In this document: positions 1 to 8,703 of the stretch, in pieces
How positions within the stretch are numbered: position 1 is the first letter of the stretch
Layout of the letters: every line of letters begins with the position of its first letter
Source of the DNA: AG-339-G14 sp902553315
Lineage (GTDB): Bacteria; Pseudomonadota; Gammaproteobacteria; Magnimaribacterales; AG-339-G14
Direction: 5' to 3'
Length of the DNA: 64,000 nt
Assembly: GCA_902553315.1 (NCBI GenBank)
Contig: CACDKN010000002.1
Coordinates: forward strand, 124,001 to 188,000
Made by a program: the position numbers and the translations under genes
The notes under the pieces: model-generated
Databases searched by the model: none
Seen by the model: the letters and a program-made list of their open reading frames with translations, nothing else
Told to the model about the DNA's origin: nothing

Positions 1-69
1 TTATTTACTAGAATGTTGGTTTTTTTCATTTATGGAAAAAGGAAAAACTTAGAAAAAATATGGATTTAG
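1..69 (+). CDS. secD: Protein translocase subunit SecD, 3' end only (partial)
   Basis: Frame 1 is open from the first base and stops with TAG at 67-69. It encodes LFTRMLVFFIYGKRKNLEKI followed by WI, which fits the last transmembrane helix and basic tail of SecD. secF follows four bases later, the conserved secD-secF order. SecD with SecF forms the membrane complex that uses the proton gradient to finish preprotein export through SecYEG. The rest of the gene lies outside the window. The call rests on a short tail plus context. Confidence 0.8.
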   Translation, partial: LFTRMLVFFIYGKRKNLEKIWI

Positions 70-73
70 TCTT

Positions 74-976
74 ATGAATATAGAATTTATGAGGTTTAGA
101 AAGGTGGCTTCTGCTCTTTCTATTATCTTATTAATAATTTCAATTGGCTCTTTAGCTATAAAAAATTTAGAACTTGGTTTAGATTTTACTGGTGGAATTT
201 TATTAGAAATTAAATTGGATCAAGATATAGAAAACCTCGAAGAAGTGAGAAATCTGTTGGCAGAAGAAGGTATTGAAAACTTTATTTTAAATTTTTCTGG
301 ATCTCAAAATGATTTGAGCATAAAAATTCCTGGTGGAGAGGACAGTTCTAATAATGAGTCACTAAAAAAAATTCTAAAAGATAATTTTTCTTATGATTTA
401 AGGAAAGAAGAATTTATAGGTCCACAAGTAGGAGAAGAGTTGAGAGATCAAGGCGGGTTAGGCCTTTTGATTGCTTTGCTAATAATGACTATTTATATTA
501 TGTTTAGATTTCAATATAAATTTGCTGTTGGAGCTATTTTAGCTTTGGCTCACGACGTTTTAATCGTGTTGGGATTTTTCTCTCTTTTATCTATAGATTT
601 TGATTTGACAGTATTAGCAGCAGTGCTAGCGGTGATTGGATATTCTCTTAATGACACGATTGTTGTATCAGACAGGATTAGAGAAAACTTCAGAAAAAAA
701 AGAAGATCTGAAGCTACTCAATTAATCGATAGGTCTTTAAATCAGATGCTTGGCAGAACTCTCATTACATCGCTTACAACGCTTTTAGTACTTTTTGCAC
801 TACTCATTTTTGGGGGAGATGCAATTCAAAATTTTTCTTTGGCCTTAATAATTGGAGTGCTAGCAGGAACTTATTCTTCTATATATATCGTGTGCAATGT
901 TTTAATTTCGATGAATATTATTGCTGATGACTTAGCGGTAAAGAAGGTTGAAAGTTACGACGATGGTATGCCTTGA
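74..976 (+). CDS. secF: Protein translocase subunit SecF
   Basis: This 300-residue protein has the SecF layout: a first membrane helix (about 10-30), the family motif GLDFTGG at 35-41, a periplasmic domain, and a block of helices from about 128 carrying GYSLNDTIVVSDRIREN at 189-205, the conserved SecD/SecF cytoplasmic-loop signature. Length matches the family (about 300-320). It lies four bases after the secD stop, so the two are co-transcribed. It forms the SecDF complex of the inner membrane that pulls exported proteins across using proton-motive force. The gene ends one base before the convergent suhB stop. No clear Shine-Dalgarno sequence precedes the ATG, as expected for translational coupling. 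Confidence 0.96.
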   Translation: MNIEFMRFRKVASALSIILLIISIGSLAIKNLELGLDFTGGILLEIKLDQDIENLEEVRNLLAEEGIENFILNFSGSQNDLSIKIPGGEDSSNNESLKKILKDNFSYDLRKEEFIGPQVGEELRDQGGLGLLIALLIMTIYIMFRFQYKFAVGAILALAHDVLIVLGFFSLLSIDFDLTVLAAVLAVIGYSLNDTIVVSDRIRENFRKKRRSEATQLIDRSLNQMLGRTLITSLTTLLVLFALLIFGGDAIQNFSLALIIGVLAGTYSSIYIVCNVLISMNIIADDLAVKKVESYDDGMP

Positions 977-977
977 G

Positions 978-1775
978 TTATTTGAAGGATTCCTTAATAT
1001 CCTGAAGGATTAATTCTACGCAATTTTTATTTCCCGCGATTAAGTGGTGTGAATTATCCACTGTTGCTTCACCAAAAAAATTAGACACATATCCTCCTGC
1101 TTCTTGCACAAGCAGGTTCCCAGCAGCAAAATCCCAATGCTTCATTCCATAGCCAACGAAAGCATCTAATCTTCCTGCGGCAACATAAGCAAGGTCTATT
1201 GCCGTTGACCCGGTTCTTCTGAGTGTCAAATTATGGCTATAAAGCTTTCTGATAACATCTAAGGTGTTAATTTCGGGCTCAATCTTTCCTGAATGGAAAG
1301 AATTGCATAAAAGAGAATTTTTCAAAGATTTAATCTTAGAAACTCTTAGGCGTTCTTGATTAAGGTAAGCTCCTTTTCCTTTTGAAGCATAGTATTCATC
1401 ATCTCGAGTGATATCGTATATGACCCCATGCGATAGAATTTCTTTTTCATAGCAAGCTATAGAAATAGAATAGTAAGGAAAACCGTGAATGAAATTAGTG
1501 GTACCGTCAATTGGATCGATTACCCAAACCAATTCAGCATTTTCAGGACCGGATCTTCCAGATTCCTCACAAATATATGAACTCTCTGGAAAAGAATCGT
1601 TGATGGTCGAGATTATGATTTTCTCTGCTATTTCGTCTACTTGAGTGACAAAATCGGTTGGACCTTTTTCATAAATCTTCACCTTATCCATTCGACGAGC
1701 AAATTTATGGATTTCTTTAGCCGCTAACCTAGCAGCATTTATAGCTATGTTAACTTTGGGTTCTTTTGATTGCAC
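978..1775 (-). CDS. suhB: Inositol-1-monophosphatase family protein SuhB
   Basis: A 265-residue FIG-superfamily phosphatase. The metal-site residues are in place: E70-E71, DPIDGTTNF starting at D87, and WDFAAG at 214-219. Length matches E. coli SuhB (267). Members hydrolyse inositol-1-phosphate with Mg2+; in E. coli SuhB also joins the Nus antitermination complex on rRNA operons. Which role dominates here cannot be read from sequence. The gene starts 36 bases from trmJ on the other strand, so the two share a short divergent promoter region, an arrangement also common in other gammaproteobacteria. Its stop abuts that of secF tail to tail. Confidence 0.92.
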   Translation of the reverse strand: MQSKEPKVNIAINAARLAAKEIHKFARRMDKVKIYEKGPTDFVTQVDEIAEKIIISTINDSFPESSYICEESGRSGPENAELVWVIDPIDGTTNFIHGFPYYSISIACYEKEILSHGVIYDITRDDEYYASKGKGAYLNQERLRVSKIKSLKNSLLCNSFHSGKIEPEINTLDVIRKLYSHNLTLRRTGSTAIDLAYVAAGRLDAFVGYGMKHWDFAAGNLLVQEAGGYVSNFFGEATVDNSHHLIAGNKNCVELILQDIKESFK

Positions 1776-1811
1776 TCTACAATTGTAAACTATTGCTTAG
1801 TTTTAATATGA

Positions 1812-2543
1812 ATGAATAAAAAAAATAATATCGATATCGAATTTATTTTAGTTGAGCCTTCTCATCCAGGAAACATAGGCGCTTGTGCAAGAGCTATCAA
1901 AAATATGGGTTTCAAAAAACTTGCCTTGGTAAATCCTAGAAAAGAGATTAGTGAAGAAGCTTTTCACAGAGCTAAAGGAGCTAAAGATATTTTAGAAAAT
2001 GCAACGATTTATGATTCTTTTGAGGAAGCCCTGAAAGAAAAAAATCTTATCTTTGCAACTAGTGCAAGAGAAAGAACAATTTCTTGGCCAACATTCTCTG
2101 TTCATAAAATTGACGACGAAGTAAAAAACGAAATTTGTTCTCTTAAGTCTAAAACGGCAGTGGTTTTTGGGCGTGAAGACAATGGATTGTCTAATAAAGA
2201 ACTTCAAAAATGTCACTATCATTTGATAATACCTGCAAATGACGACTACTCTTCATTAAATTTATCACACGCACTTCAAATAGTTTCTTTTGAATTAATG
2301 AAGATAGTTACTACTGAAAATAAATTTATGCCAGACGAGAAAGAATTTGTAACTTCTGAAGAGAATGAAAAATTAATTTCACACCTGATGGAAGTTTTAA
2401 AAAAAATTGATTTTTATGATCCAAAGAGTTCAAAGCAAGTTAGGGTTAGAATAGAAAGATTGATCAAAAAGTCTAGATTAGATAAATTAGAAATGGGCAT
2501 TCTTAGAGGATTTCTTTCTAAGATTATGGACTTTGAAAAATGA
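1812..2543 (+). CDS. trmJ: tRNA (cytidine/uridine-2'-O-)-methyltransferase TrmJ
   Basis: A SpoU-type (SPOUT) methyltransferase of 243 residues. The three knot motifs are visible: EPSHPGNIGACARAIKNMGF at 15-34, FGREDNGL at 119-126 and YSSLNLSHALQI at 146-157. The N-terminal position of the catalytic domain and the helical C-terminal extension fit TrmJ, which 2'-O-methylates position 32 of several tRNAs using S-adenosylmethionine. It is divergent from suhB, the usual neighbour. The stop codon lies inside the hairpin of an intrinsic terminator, and tRNA-Glu starts 30 bases downstream. Other SpoU enzymes such as TrmL or RlmB have different lengths and partners, so TrmJ is the best fit. Confidence 0.92.
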   Translation: MNKKNNIDIEFILVEPSHPGNIGACARAIKNMGFKKLALVNPRKEISEEAFHRAKGAKDILENATIYDSFEEALKEKNLIFATSARERTISWPTFSVHKIDDEVKNEICSLKSKTAVVFGREDNGLSNKELQKCHYHLIIPANDDYSSLNLSHALQIVSFELMKIVTTENKFMPDEKEFVTSEENEKLISHLMEVLKKIDFYDPKSSKQVRVRIERLIKKSRLDKLEMGILRGFLSKIMDFEK

Positions 2544-2569
2544 TTGTTTCTGATACAATCATTTTTTTG
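2538..2569 (+). terminator. Intrinsic terminator of trmJ, overlapping a likely tRNA-Glu promoter
   Basis: ATGATTGT (2540-2547) pairs with ACAATCAT (2555-2562) and is followed by a T run to 2568. The trmJ stop TGA (2541-2543) lies in the left arm. The right arm contains TACAAT (2554-2559), a good -10 hexamer for the tRNA-Glu gene, with TTTGAA (2532-2537) 16 bases upstream as a possible -35. One short sequence may therefore end one transcript and start the next. Confidence 0.75.
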
Positions 2570-2573
2570 TTGA

Positions 2574-2648
2574 GTCCCCTTCGTCTAGCGGTTAGGACAC
2601 CGGGTTTTCATCTCGGCAACAGGGGTTCGATCCCCCTAGGGGACGCCA
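2574..2648 (+). tRNA. tRNA-Glu (anticodon UUC)
   Basis: A complete cloverleaf: acceptor arms GTCCCCT and AGGGGAC, D arm with AGCGGTTAGGA, anticodon arm CCGGG-TTTTCAT-CTCGG with anticodon TTC, T arm with GGTTCGATCC, discriminator G and encoded CCA (2646-2648). It closely resembles the standard gammaproteobacterial tRNA-Glu. Confidence 0.97.
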
Positions 2649-2815
2649 CAAAGTCGCTCTTTTAGAGTGCAATTCAGACATCTTTTGAGGGAAACTGGTC
2701 AATTAATTACCTTTTTTGGCTTCTTTTTATATTTTTAAGTAAATTCATCCCCCTTTAACGAACCTTTAGAATATAACTGTAAATTGAATAAACTTAATTG
2801 GTTTATCTAAAATTT

Positions 2816-3166
2816 ATGAAACTTATGTCAATTGTTGTAAAACCTTCTAAAGTCGAAGCAGTAAAAAGTGCTATATCATCTGTTGGTGTTAGCGGCGCGA
2901 CTATCTTGGATGCAAGAGGTTTTGGTTCAACAAAAGGGCACACGGACTCTTATAGAGGAGCTCAATACCAGGTGGATACCAATCCCAAGGCTATGTTGCA
3001 GGTCGCTTGTAAGGACGAGAGTGTTAATGACATTGTTGAAGCGGTTCGAAGTGTTGCTAATACCAACACTATTGGTGATGGAAAGATTTTCATCACAGAA
3101 CTTTTAGATGTAATACGCATTAGAACTGGTGAAACTGGTGAAGGTGCAATTAACGGAGAATATTAA
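2816..3166 (+). CDS. glnK: Nitrogen regulatory protein P-II (GlnK)
   Basis: A 116-residue P-II protein beginning MKLMSIVVKPSK, the family N-terminus. A TTG upstream at 2798 is in frame, but this ATG gives the canonical length. Y51 in the T-loop (SYRGAQYQV) is the tyrosine that is uridylylated by GlnD in response to glutamine. The C-terminal IRIRTGETGEGA element is also present. P-II trimers bind ATP/ADP and 2-oxoglutarate. The GlnK call, rather than GlnB, rests on the immediately following amtB, whose start overlaps the glnK stop by one base. GlnK plugs AmtB when nitrogen is plentiful. No convincing NtrC or sigma-54 site is visible in the 167 bases upstream. Confidence 0.95.
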   Translation: MKLMSIVVKPSKVEAVKSAISSVGVSGATILDARGFGSTKGHTDSYRGAQYQVDTNPKAMLQVACKDESVNDIVEAVRSVANTNTIGDGKIFITELLDVIRIRTGETGEGAINGEY

Positions 3167-4404
3167 TGGAAGAAATTAAATTTTCATTAGACACATTCTA
3201 TGCCTTGATGTCAGGCGCATTAGTTATGTGGATGGCTGCTGGTTTCACAATGCTTGAAGCCGGTTTAGTTCAGAAAAAAGATGTTTCAGAGATTGTCACA
3301 AAGAATTTGGGACTTTATTCCATCGCTTGTGTCATGTATCTAGCGTGCGGATTCATACTTATGTATCCTGGATCTGCTTTGGTTGATGGAGTACTTCCTG
3401 CAATCGGAACATCATGGGGGCTTTCAACAGCATTACCTAACGAAGAAATAGGCATACCTTATGGTATGGATTATTCTCAACAGGCTGACTTCTTTTTCCA
3501 AGTTGTTTTTGTTGCTACTGCTATGTCCATCGTTTCAGGAGCTGTAGCAGGTAGAATGAAACTTTTACCTTTTTACCTTTTTGCGATCATAATGACTGCA
3601 TTCATCTACCCAATTCAAGGTTACTGGAACTGGGGTGGCGGATTCTTAAGTTCAGGAGGCTATTCTGATTACGCTGGATCTGGAACAGTTCATTTATGTG
3701 GTGCTGCAGCAGCATTAGCTGTAGTCACAGTCCTTGGACCTAGAAAAGGCAAATACAATGTTGACGGTTCAGTTAACCCAATGCCTGGATCTAACATTCC
3801 TTTAGCTGCATTAGGAGCTTGGATTTTATGGTTAGGTTGGTTTGGTTTTAACGGTGGATCAGAACTTATTGTCAGTGATGAAGCTAGTGCAATTGCAGTT
3901 AGTCAGGTGTTCTTAAATACTAATATGGCTGCAGCTGGTGGTGTAATAGCAGCATTATTAACTAGTTTATTTGCGACTGGAAAAATGGATGTAACCATGG
4001 CAATCAACGGAGCAATTGCTGGCTTAGTAGCAATTACCGCTGGGCCAAGTGCGCCAAGTGGTGGAGAAGCTGTCTTTATCGGTGCCGCTGGTGGAGTATT
4101 GGTATACTTCTCAATACTTTTCTTCGACAAAACTATGAAGGTCGATGATCCAGTAGGAGCGATTTCTGCTCACGGAACTGTAGGAATCTTAGGTGTTATG
4201 GTTGTCCCATTCACTTCTGATGCTTCTTTCTTGTGGCAACTTTATGGAGTATTAGCTATTGGTGGCTTTACTTACATAGCAAGTTTAATAGTTACATTCA
4301 TTATCAATGTAATTATTCCAATCAGAGCAACTGATGATGAGCAAGATGCAGGTCTTGATTCAACAGAAGTTGGGGTATCAGCTTACCCAGAATTCTCAGA
4401 TTAA
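3166..4404 (+). CDS. amtB: Ammonium transporter AmtB
   Basis: A 412-residue, roughly 11-helix Amt/MEP/Rh channel of the inner membrane. Signature positions are present: the Phe gate region (DFFFQVVF), the tryptophan in GYWNWGGG, and both pore histidines, in GTVHLCGAA and ISAHGTVGI. It begins without an obvious cleavable signal peptide, starting MEEIKFSLDTFYALMSGALV. ATG overlaps the glnK stop by one base, so the pair is translationally coupled. It imports ammonium under nitrogen limitation and is gated by GlnK. A strong intrinsic terminator follows, so the operon is only glnK-amtB. Confidence 0.97.
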   Translation: MEEIKFSLDTFYALMSGALVMWMAAGFTMLEAGLVQKKDVSEIVTKNLGLYSIACVMYLACGFILMYPGSALVDGVLPAIGTSWGLSTALPNEEIGIPYGMDYSQQADFFFQVVFVATAMSIVSGAVAGRMKLLPFYLFAIIMTAFIYPIQGYWNWGGGFLSSGGYSDYAGSGTVHLCGAAAALAVVTVLGPRKGKYNVDGSVNPMPGSNIPLAALGAWILWLGWFGFNGGSELIVSDEASAIAVSQVFLNTNMAAAGGVIAALLTSLFATGKMDVTMAINGAIAGLVAITAGPSAPSGGEAVFIGAAGGVLVYFSILFFDKTMKVDDPVGAISAHGTVGILGVMVVPFTSDASFLWQLYGVLAIGGFTYIASLIVTFIINVIIPIRATDDEQDAGLDSTEVGVSAYPEFSD

Positions 4405-4416
4405 TTTCTCCCTAAT

Positions 4417-4450
4417 AAAAAGCAGGCAAGCCTCCCTTGCCTGCTTTTTT
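4417..4450 (+). terminator. Intrinsic terminator after amtB
   Basis: AAAAGCAGGCAAG (4418-4430) pairs with CTTGCCTGCTTTT (4436-4448) around a five-base loop, ending in a T run. It is a GC-rich perfect stem with flanking A and T tracts, so it may work in both directions. Confidence 0.93.
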
Positions 4451-4490
4451 CATTTACTTATACCCATAAAACCAAGGATATAATCCTTCC

Positions 4491-6494
4491 ATGAGATGTG
4501 TCTTAGGATTTTTAATAATTCTTTCCTTATCTATATTTTCTCAAGAAGAAGAAATTATTGTCATTGCTGAGAGGGGCTGGGTATTTACTCCTTCCGTAGA
4601 TAATCTTTCAGAAGAAGATATCGGTGAAATAAATGCTCATCATTTTAAAGAATTACTAAATTTATCTTCTGGAACTTGGGTCAGCAGAGGGTCTGGTCAG
4701 GAAAGTTTAATCTCAATAAGATCGCCAGTCTTAACCGGTTCAGGTGCCTGTGGATCTTTTTTAATAATTGAAGATGAAATACCTATTCGACCTTTAGGTT
4801 TTTGCAATGTAAATAATCTGTTTGAGGTTTCAGGAAATCTTTCTTCCGAAATACAGATCATCAAGGGACCATCTAGTTCGGCATTTGGAGGCAACGCATT
4901 ACATGGATTAATTAACTTAAAATCCATTACATTTGAAGGTCAAAATTCAATTGGTTTTGAAATAGATAAAAACAATTCCTTAAGATCAAAACTTATCAAT
5001 AGAAAAAATAATATTTTGGCCTTTGGCTTGGAGTTAGATAGCGATAAAGGATTTAGAAAAGGTTCTGGTTATGACCAACAAAAGTTCGTGCTTAAAATGG
5101 AAAATCGTTACAACGATTGGTCGATGGAAAGTCTAATAAGTATCACAAACTTAAATCAAGAAACTGCAGGTTATATTGATTCTTACGAGCACCCTAGGAG
5201 ACTTGAAAATCAAAATCTTGAAGCTTACAGAGATGCAAATTCTATAAGATTGAATACAAAATTTTCAAAACAATTTGACAAAGTAACGGTCACACTTAAT
5301 CCTTATGTTAGAAAAAGTTCTATGGAATTTATCCAACATTATCTTCCTGGAAAACCAATCGAAAAAAATGGTCAACAAAGTTTAGGCTTATTTTTTAAAA
5401 TTTTAGGACACGAAATCAAAAAAAATATTTTCAATTTTGGAGCACAATTTGAAGCTGCTGATATAACCCTTGATGAATTCCAGCCCAATAAACTTACCAC
5501 TAGTTCTGCTTTTAATAACGCTGTTCGTCCTCAAGGATTTCATTACAATTTTGAAGTATTGACTAATTTGGTTGCTGTCTTCTTGAATCATAATTATAAA
5601 GTAAATGACGAAATATCTTTTTTTTCTGACCTGAGAATTGAATCACTAAATTACAATTATGATAATTTAATGAATGATGGCCGTTTGCGAGACGACGGTA
5701 CTTCTTGTGGATTTGGCGGTTGCTTTTACTCTAGGCCTTCGGATACAAATTTAAATTTTTTTGACAATTCTTATAGATTTGGAGTTGAACGAAAATTAAT
5801 CAACGGAAGTCTTTTTTTTCAATTTAGTACTGGACACAGACCTCCTCAAATCAATGAATTATTCAGATTGCAAAAAGGCCAAACCTTGGCTGATTTAGAT
5901 TCCGAAGAAATGAATTCATTAGAAATTGCTTTCATCAATGAAGGCGATACTTCTAGAAATCAAATAGTTTTTTACTACTCAAAAAAGAATAATTACATTT
6001 TTAAGGATGCATCTTCTAATATGATTTTAGGGGGTCGTTCTCGACATAGGGGATTGGAATTAACGGGTTCAAAATTTTTGAATACTAAATTTTCTTTGAA
6101 ATATGCTTTTAACTTGACAGAGCATCTTTACGATTTTACTAATTCCAGCATAGGAATTTACTCAGGAAACGATATCGATACGTCCCCAAATCTTTTTGGA
6201 AGTGTTTTTTTTAATTACGAAATAAATGAGCGAATTAAATTTCAAATTGAGCAAGAATTTATGGACGAATATTACACGGAACCTTCAAATCTTTATATTT
6301 ACAAGGGGCATAATTTGACAAATGTAAGATCTTCTTACGAAGTAAATAAAAACTTAAGTCTTAATTTTAGTGTTATCAATCTTTTTGATAAAGCTTATGC
6401 TGAGCGCGCGGACTACTCGTCTTTTTCAGGAGAAAGATTTTTTCCAGGAATTCCTTTAAAGTGGCGCTTTGCCATAAATTATAAATACAATTAA
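4491..6494 (+). CDS. TonB-dependent outer membrane receptor
   Basis: A 667-residue receptor with a signal peptide (MRCVLGFLIILSLSIFSQ), a likely TonB-box region right after it (EEIIVIAE), then a plug domain with the family features LISIRSP, IEDEIPIRP, IQIIKGPSSSAFGGNALHG (about 60-150), and a C-terminal beta-barrel. Two cysteines in the plug (in GACGSF and GFCNVN) could form a disulphide. It is short for the family, and the barrel ends NYKYN rather than in Phe or Trp. It would import a scarce ligand across the outer membrane with TonB-ExbBD energy. The ligand cannot be told. The MATE exporter follows nine bases later, so they are probably co-transcribed. Confidence 0.9.
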   Translation: MRCVLGFLIILSLSIFSQEEEIIVIAERGWVFTPSVDNLSEEDIGEINAHHFKELLNLSSGTWVSRGSGQESLISIRSPVLTGSGACGSFLIIEDEIPIRPLGFCNVNNLFEVSGNLSSEIQIIKGPSSSAFGGNALHGLINLKSITFEGQNSIGFEIDKNNSLRSKLINRKNNILAFGLELDSDKGFRKGSGYDQQKFVLKMENRYNDWSMESLISITNLNQETAGYIDSYEHPRRLENQNLEAYRDANSIRLNTKFSKQFDKVTVTLNPYVRKSSMEFIQHYLPGKPIEKNGQQSLGLFFKILGHEIKKNIFNFGAQFEAADITLDEFQPNKLTTSSAFNNAVRPQGFHYNFEVLTNLVAVFLNHNYKVNDEISFFSDLRIESLNYNYDNLMNDGRLRDDGTSCGFGGCFYSRPSDTNLNFFDNSYRFGVERKLINGSLFFQFSTGHRPPQINELFRLQKGQTLADLDSEEMNSLEIAFINEGDTSRNQIVFYYSKKNNYIFKDASSNMILGGRSRHRGLELTGSKFLNTKFSLKYAFNLTEHLYDFTNSSIGIYSGNDIDTSPNLFGSVFFNYEINERIKFQIEQEFMDEYYTEPSNLYIYKGHNLTNVRSSYEVNKNLSLNFSVINLFDKAYAERADYSSFSGERFFPGIPLKWRFAINYKYN

Positions 6495-6502
6495 AAGCAT
6501 CC

Positions 6503-7873
6503 GTGAGTTATCAAACAGACTCTGAAGAGTTATCGGAAAATATTGAAACAGTTTCTAGTCCTGAGACTCTGTCTATCTGGGGACTGGCTTGGCCTTCTAT
6601 ACTGGCTAATATTTTATTTGCCGCTGCAGGAGTAGTTTCTATAAAAGCAGTAGGCATCTTAGGTACAGAAGCAGTGGCGGCTGTAGGAACTGGGCAAAGA
6701 ATCCTTTTTGTAATTCAATCAATTATTATGGCGGTTTCTACTGGAACAGCTGCTTTAGTGGCTAGAGCTTTTGGTTCTGCGAACTACAAAGAAGCAGCAC
6801 AAGTGCTTTTAGATTCTCTATGGATTGGAGTAATTTTGAGTATTTTAGCTGCTGCTTCTATGTGGCTGTATGGGGAATCAATAATCTCTTTCTTCGGATT
6901 AGACCCTGAATCTAAAAAATTAGCCGTTATATATATCAAGTACACGATGTTATTTTCTGCAGCTTTTTCAAGTTCCTTTATATTTAGTTCGGCACTAAGA
7001 GCGGCTGGAGATGCAAAAACACCTTTAGCAATAATGATTTTTCAAAATCTTTTGAATATTTATCTTTTAATAGGTCTCGTCAACGGACAATTCGGATTTC
7101 CTGAAATGGGTGTTGTTGGCGCTTCCTACGCTTGGGGTATATCTTTTACTGTAGGTACAGCTATATATGTAATTATGTGGCTTTCAAAAATGACCGTAAT
7201 TCCCTTGCCATCTTTAAAAAATATTATTTACGATAGATTAAGGAAAATTTTTAAAATTTCTTTACCCGCAACTCTTGAGTCAGGGGTTTTTCAGTCGGGA
7301 CTCTTATTTTATTTTTGGATTATTTCCTTATATGGAACTGAGCCCAGTGCGGCTTACAATATTGGGATAAACATCCTGATGCTTTCCTTTATGATCGGCC
7401 AAGGATTTTCAGTTGCTGGAGCGACATTAACCGGACAATTTCTTGGAGCAAATAACCCTAGAGAAGCTAAAAGGAGCGGATGGAAATCAACTGGCTTATC
7501 TATCATTTCAATGGGAATTGTTGGACTGTTGATTGCAATATTTTCCTATGAAATTTCAAGTTTTTTAGTTGATGACGAAGAAGTAATTAGGTTAACGGTT
7601 ATTTTTGTGTGGTTTTTGGGCTCGATGCAACCTTTAATGGCTATTGAATTTGCAATTGGAGGCGCCCTCAGAGGAGCAGGGGATACAAAATCTCCATTGA
7701 TTATAACTTTAATTGGGTTAGTTTTTTTTAGGCTTTCGATAGCTTTAATGTTTTTACTCTTTAATCTTCCTGTTGAATACATATTTGCAAGCTTAATGGT
7801 AGATTATTTAGTTAAAGCTATTTTGTTTGCTTATAGGTTCAACTCAGGAAGATGGATAAAAATCAATTTGTGA
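6503..7873 (+). CDS. MATE family efflux transporter
   Basis: A 456-residue, 12-helix membrane protein with the two-fold MATE repeat: each half shows a LGTEAVAAVGTGQR- or GANNPREAKRSG-like loop, and SALRAAGDAKTPL and GALRGAGDTKSPL are the paired repeat motifs typical of DinF/NorM-type MATE proteins. These export drugs or small metabolites from the cytoplasm using Na+ or H+ gradients. Translation most likely begins at GTG 6503, since no in-frame ATG precedes the conserved region. It lies just after the TonB receptor, which suggests a shared transcript but does not reveal the substrate. Confidence 0.9.
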   Translation: MSYQTDSEELSENIETVSSPETLSIWGLAWPSILANILFAAAGVVSIKAVGILGTEAVAAVGTGQRILFVIQSIIMAVSTGTAALVARAFGSANYKEAAQVLLDSLWIGVILSILAAASMWLYGESIISFFGLDPESKKLAVIYIKYTMLFSAAFSSSFIFSSALRAAGDAKTPLAIMIFQNLLNIYLLIGLVNGQFGFPEMGVVGASYAWGISFTVGTAIYVIMWLSKMTVIPLPSLKNIIYDRLRKIFKISLPATLESGVFQSGLLFYFWIISLYGTEPSAAYNIGINILMLSFMIGQGFSVAGATLTGQFLGANNPREAKRSGWKSTGLSIISMGIVGLLIAIFSYEISSFLVDDEEVIRLTVIFVWFLGSMQPLMAIEFAIGGALRGAGDTKSPLIITLIGLVFFRLSIALMFLLFNLPVEYIFASLMVDYLVKAILFAYRFNSGRWIKINL

Positions 7874-7944
7874 CTATTTTTTTATTTTTTGGGTTTTTGC
7901 TGTATTATTAGCTAAATTATTAATAATTATCTGGGAGAGATATT

Positions 7945-8655
7945 ATGGAATATGTTCTAGCTACTAACGATTACGTTGGTATATCTTTTTGGCTAGCCAC
8001 AGCTATTATGCTTGCATCCACTGTTTTTTTCTTTATTGAAAGATCAGATGTTAAAGGTAAGTGGAAAACTTCTTTAACAGTTGCGGGATTAGTTACTGGT
8101 ATAGCTTTTTGGCATTATTTATATATGAGAGATATTTGGGTAATGGTAGGCGATACTCCTACTGTTTACAGATACATCGATTGGTTAATTACAGTGCCTT
8201 TACAAATAATTGAGTTCTATTTAGTTGTTGCTGCGGTAACTACTATTAGTGCAATTATATTCTGGAAGCTATTGATTGCTTCAATATTAATGTTGGTCTT
8301 TGGTTATCTTGGTGAAACTGGTCTTATGGACGTCACGATTGGTTGGATCCTTGGGATGATCGCTTGGTTCTACATTATTTATGAAATTTTCTTCGGTGAG
8401 ACTGCTGCTGCTAATGCAGGAAGTGGAAACGCTGCAAGTCAACAAGCTTTTAACACCATCAAATGGATTGTAACTGTTGGTTGGGCTATTTACCCACTGG
8501 GATATGCAATCGGATACTTCGGTGGCGGTGTAGATGCAAATTCTTTGAATATCATTTATAACTTAGCTGACTTGATCAATAAGACTTTATTTGGTTTAGC
8601 TATCTGGGCTGCTGCGAAGGCAGATTCAGAGAGTTCTACAGAAAGTTCTTATTAA
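7945..8655 (+). CDS. Proteorhodopsin, blue-tuned light-driven proton pump
   Basis: A 236-residue, seven-helix microbial rhodopsin. Numbering runs 18 below the classical SAR86 protein: H57 (equivalent 75), D79 (97, proton acceptor, in RYIDWLITVPLQIIEFYL), E90 (108, proton donor), D209 (227) and the retinal-binding K213 (231, in LINKTLFG). The D-T-E helix-C motif marks an outward proton pump. Q87 occupies the spectral-tuning position (105), predicting blue absorption. The usual N-terminal signal peptide is absent, and an in-frame TAA lies upstream, so the ATG at 7945 is the true start. A clear Shine-Dalgarno sequence GGGAGA (7933-7938) precedes it and a strong terminator follows, so it is probably monocistronic. 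No retinal-synthesis gene lies nearby. Confidence 0.98.
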   Translation: MEYVLATNDYVGISFWLATAIMLASTVFFFIERSDVKGKWKTSLTVAGLVTGIAFWHYLYMRDIWVMVGDTPTVYRYIDWLITVPLQIIEFYLVVAAVTTISAIIFWKLLIASILMLVFGYLGETGLMDVTIGWILGMIAWFYIIYEIFFGETAAANAGSGNAASQQAFNTIKWIVTVGWAIYPLGYAIGYFGGGVDANSLNIIYNLADLINKTLFGLAIWAAAKADSESSTESSY

Positions 8656-8661
8656 TTTCAG

Positions 8662-8700
8662 AAAAAAAAACTCCAGCTTTCAAAGCTGGAGTTTTTTTTT
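8662..8700 (+). terminator. Intrinsic terminator of the proteorhodopsin gene
   Basis: CTCCAGCTTT (8671-8680) and AAAGCTGGAG (8682-8691) form a perfect stem flanked by an A run and a run of nine Ts. It starts only seven bases after the stop codon. Confidence 0.94.
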
Positions 8701-8703
8701 GGA

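Noticed and set aside
2798..2815. TTG start upstream of glnK that would add six residues
   Set aside because: The ATG at 2816 gives the canonical P-II N-terminus MKLMSIVVKPSK and puts the regulatory tyrosine at position 51.
3903..4130. Antisense frame inside amtB
   Set aside because: It is a mirror of the Ala/Gly-rich helices of AmtB and lacks a ribosome-binding site.
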